Part shown: positions 63,418-64,000 of the stretch, one piece after another | How positions within the stretch are numbered: position 1 is the stretch's first letter | Layout of the letters: the number at the start of each line of letters is the position of its first letter | Source: CAVWCQ01 sp963753545 | Lineage (GTDB): Bacteria; Chloroflexota; Anaerolineae; Aggregatilineales; Aggregatilineaceae | NCBI GenBank assembly: GCA_963753545.1 | Contig: CAVWCQ010000008.1 | Span: forward strand, 1,860,001 to 1,924,000 | DNA length: 64,000 bases | Reading direction: 5' to 3' | Notes under the pieces: generated by a model | The model's input: only the letters and a program-made list of their open reading frames with translations | What the model was told of the DNA's origin: nothing | Databases searched by the model: none | Translations under genes and position numbers: made by a program

Positions 63418-64000
63418 TTATTGTCCCGGACAGCTAAAGTTGGCGTGTTCGGTTTGCTGGTCGATGGTGAAAAAGACGTGGCGACCATCGTTATCGCAGC
63501 CCAGCCGGAAGTAGAAATAATTTGTCACGGCAGGATTGAGCACGGCGTTGATCGAGGCCAGACTGGGCGAGGCAATAGGGCCGGGCGGCAGTCCTTCGTT
63601 GAGATAGGTGCTGTACGACTGGTTGGGAACGCCGCTGTCCAGACCATAATAATCATCCTGGGTGATCTGAGGCCACCACGATCCGTCGCGCGAGTTGCCG
63701 ATGGCATACTGCACCGTCGGATCGGCATCGAGGCGCATGGGCAGGCGGAGACGGTTCAGATAGACCGAGGCCATGATCGGGCGCTCGTCATCGACGCGGG
63801 CTTCACGCTCGATGATCGAGGCCAGGGTGACGACTTCGTACATGGTCAGGCCCTGCGCCGTCGCCAGCGTGTACATATCCTGCGTCACGTAGTTGTCGAA
63901 GGTCGTCAGCAGCAGATCGCGCAGGCCAACGGCGGTCATGCCGGGATCAAGCTGGTACGTTGCCGGGTACAGAATCCTTCGAGGGACGGCTGGCGGCCAT
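63418..64000 (-). CDS. mltG: Endolytic transglycosylase MltG, C-terminal part, frameshifted at the window edge
   Basis: The visible 173-residue part begins 'MTAVGLRDLLLTTFDNYVTQ' and has 'TLASIIEREARVDDERPIMA' with the catalytic Glu of the YceG/MltG family, 'SVYLNRLRLPMRLDADPTVQ' and 'YAIGNSRDGSW'. Upstream the frame gives 'ILYPATYQLDPGMTAVGLRD'; the expected 'PSLEGFLYPATY' needs one extra C near 63972. MltG cuts nascent peptidoglycan strands at the outer face of the membrane. The last codons and stop lie in a 16-bp tandem duplication. The start is beyond the window. Confidence 0.85.
   Translation of the reverse strand, partial: WPPAVPRRILYPATYQLDPGMTAVGLRDLLLTTFDNYVTQDMYTLATAQGLTMYEVVTLASIIEREARVDDERPIMASVYLNRLRLPMRLDADPTVQYAIGNSRDGSWWPQITQDDYYGLDSGVPNQSYSTYLNEGLPPGPIASPSLASINAVLNPAVTNYFYFRLGCDNDGRHVFFTIDQQTEHANFSCPGQ

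Overview
The window looks like a piece of a high-GC bacterial chromosome, most likely a member of the Chloroflexota (Anaerolineae-like). This is inferred from the mix of protein types: multi-domain secreted SH3/DUF4397 and PsbP-like proteins, very large membrane glycosyltransferase-like proteins, membrane-anchored DsbA-like proteins with a CPHC site, and a one-chain CydDC. There is no rRNA or other phylogenetic marker to settle it. I saw no tRNA, rRNA, CRISPR array, transposase or phage gene.

Layout. 0-7.3 kb: the 3' end of a clostripain-like secreted protease, a metallophosphoesterase, a frameshifted TrmB-like methyltransferase, and an SH3/FecR-like membrane protein downstream of a broken TIR-transmembrane gene. 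7.4-16.8 kb: a minus-strand envelope or surface-glycan block with a SAM methyltransferase, an O-antigen ligase/polymerase-like protein, a YfhO-like protein and two tandem paralogous GT-C-like proteins joined by overlapping starts and stops. 16.9-24.8 kb: a multicopper oxidase, a flavodoxin-fold quinone reductase, an orphan solute-binding protein, GT4 and GT2 glycosyltransferases and a small secreted repeat protein. 25-33.8 kb: an S15/CocE hydrolase, a GH18 chitinase, a SpoIIAA-like protein, TatD, the GDP-deoxyhexose pair gmd-rmd, a GNAT protein and Hsp20. 33.9-40.9 kb: cytochrome bd oxidase (cydA, cydB) and its one-polypeptide CydDC transporter. 41-47 kb: a corrinoid/UroD-type methyltransferase fusion, a HEAT-repeat protein, mtnA, a PsbP-like secreted protein and a dienelactone hydrolase-like protein. 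47-64 kb: a trypsin-like/M1 aminopeptidase fusion, an orphan CpaF-like ATPase, a PfkB kinase, GNAT, a polysaccharide deacetylase, ahcY, a DUF4397/SH3 protein, two DsbA-like paralogues, MoaD, a pyrimidine nucleoside phosphorylase, a DUF4342 protein and the end of mltG.

Two properties of the DNA matter for reading the genes. First, about 16 genes, including ahcY, mtnA, gmd, tatD and mltG, are each split by one or more frameshifts. Where the lesion could be resolved it is usually one base in a G or C doublet, so most of these are better explained by sequence or assembly error than by decay. Such genes are given here as one span. Second, the intergenic spaces are packed with a mosaic family of palindromic repeats: GC-rich 'CCTCACCCCGGCTGAA...CCCTCTCCAG' units (type A) and 'TAGGGGCG...CGCCCCTA' or 'GGGCGGGTT...AACCCGCCC' units (type B). 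Several copies also sit in frame inside genes, most clearly in the linkers of CydDC. A separate 57-bp sequence occurs as two exact inverted copies at 25.06 and 37.97 kb, each followed by related flanking sequence.

Taken together the genes suggest a free-living, oxygen-using heterotroph that secretes hydrolases (chitinase, proteases, deacetylase), builds a decorated cell surface from GDP-deoxyhexoses, and respires oxygen through a high-affinity bd oxidase.
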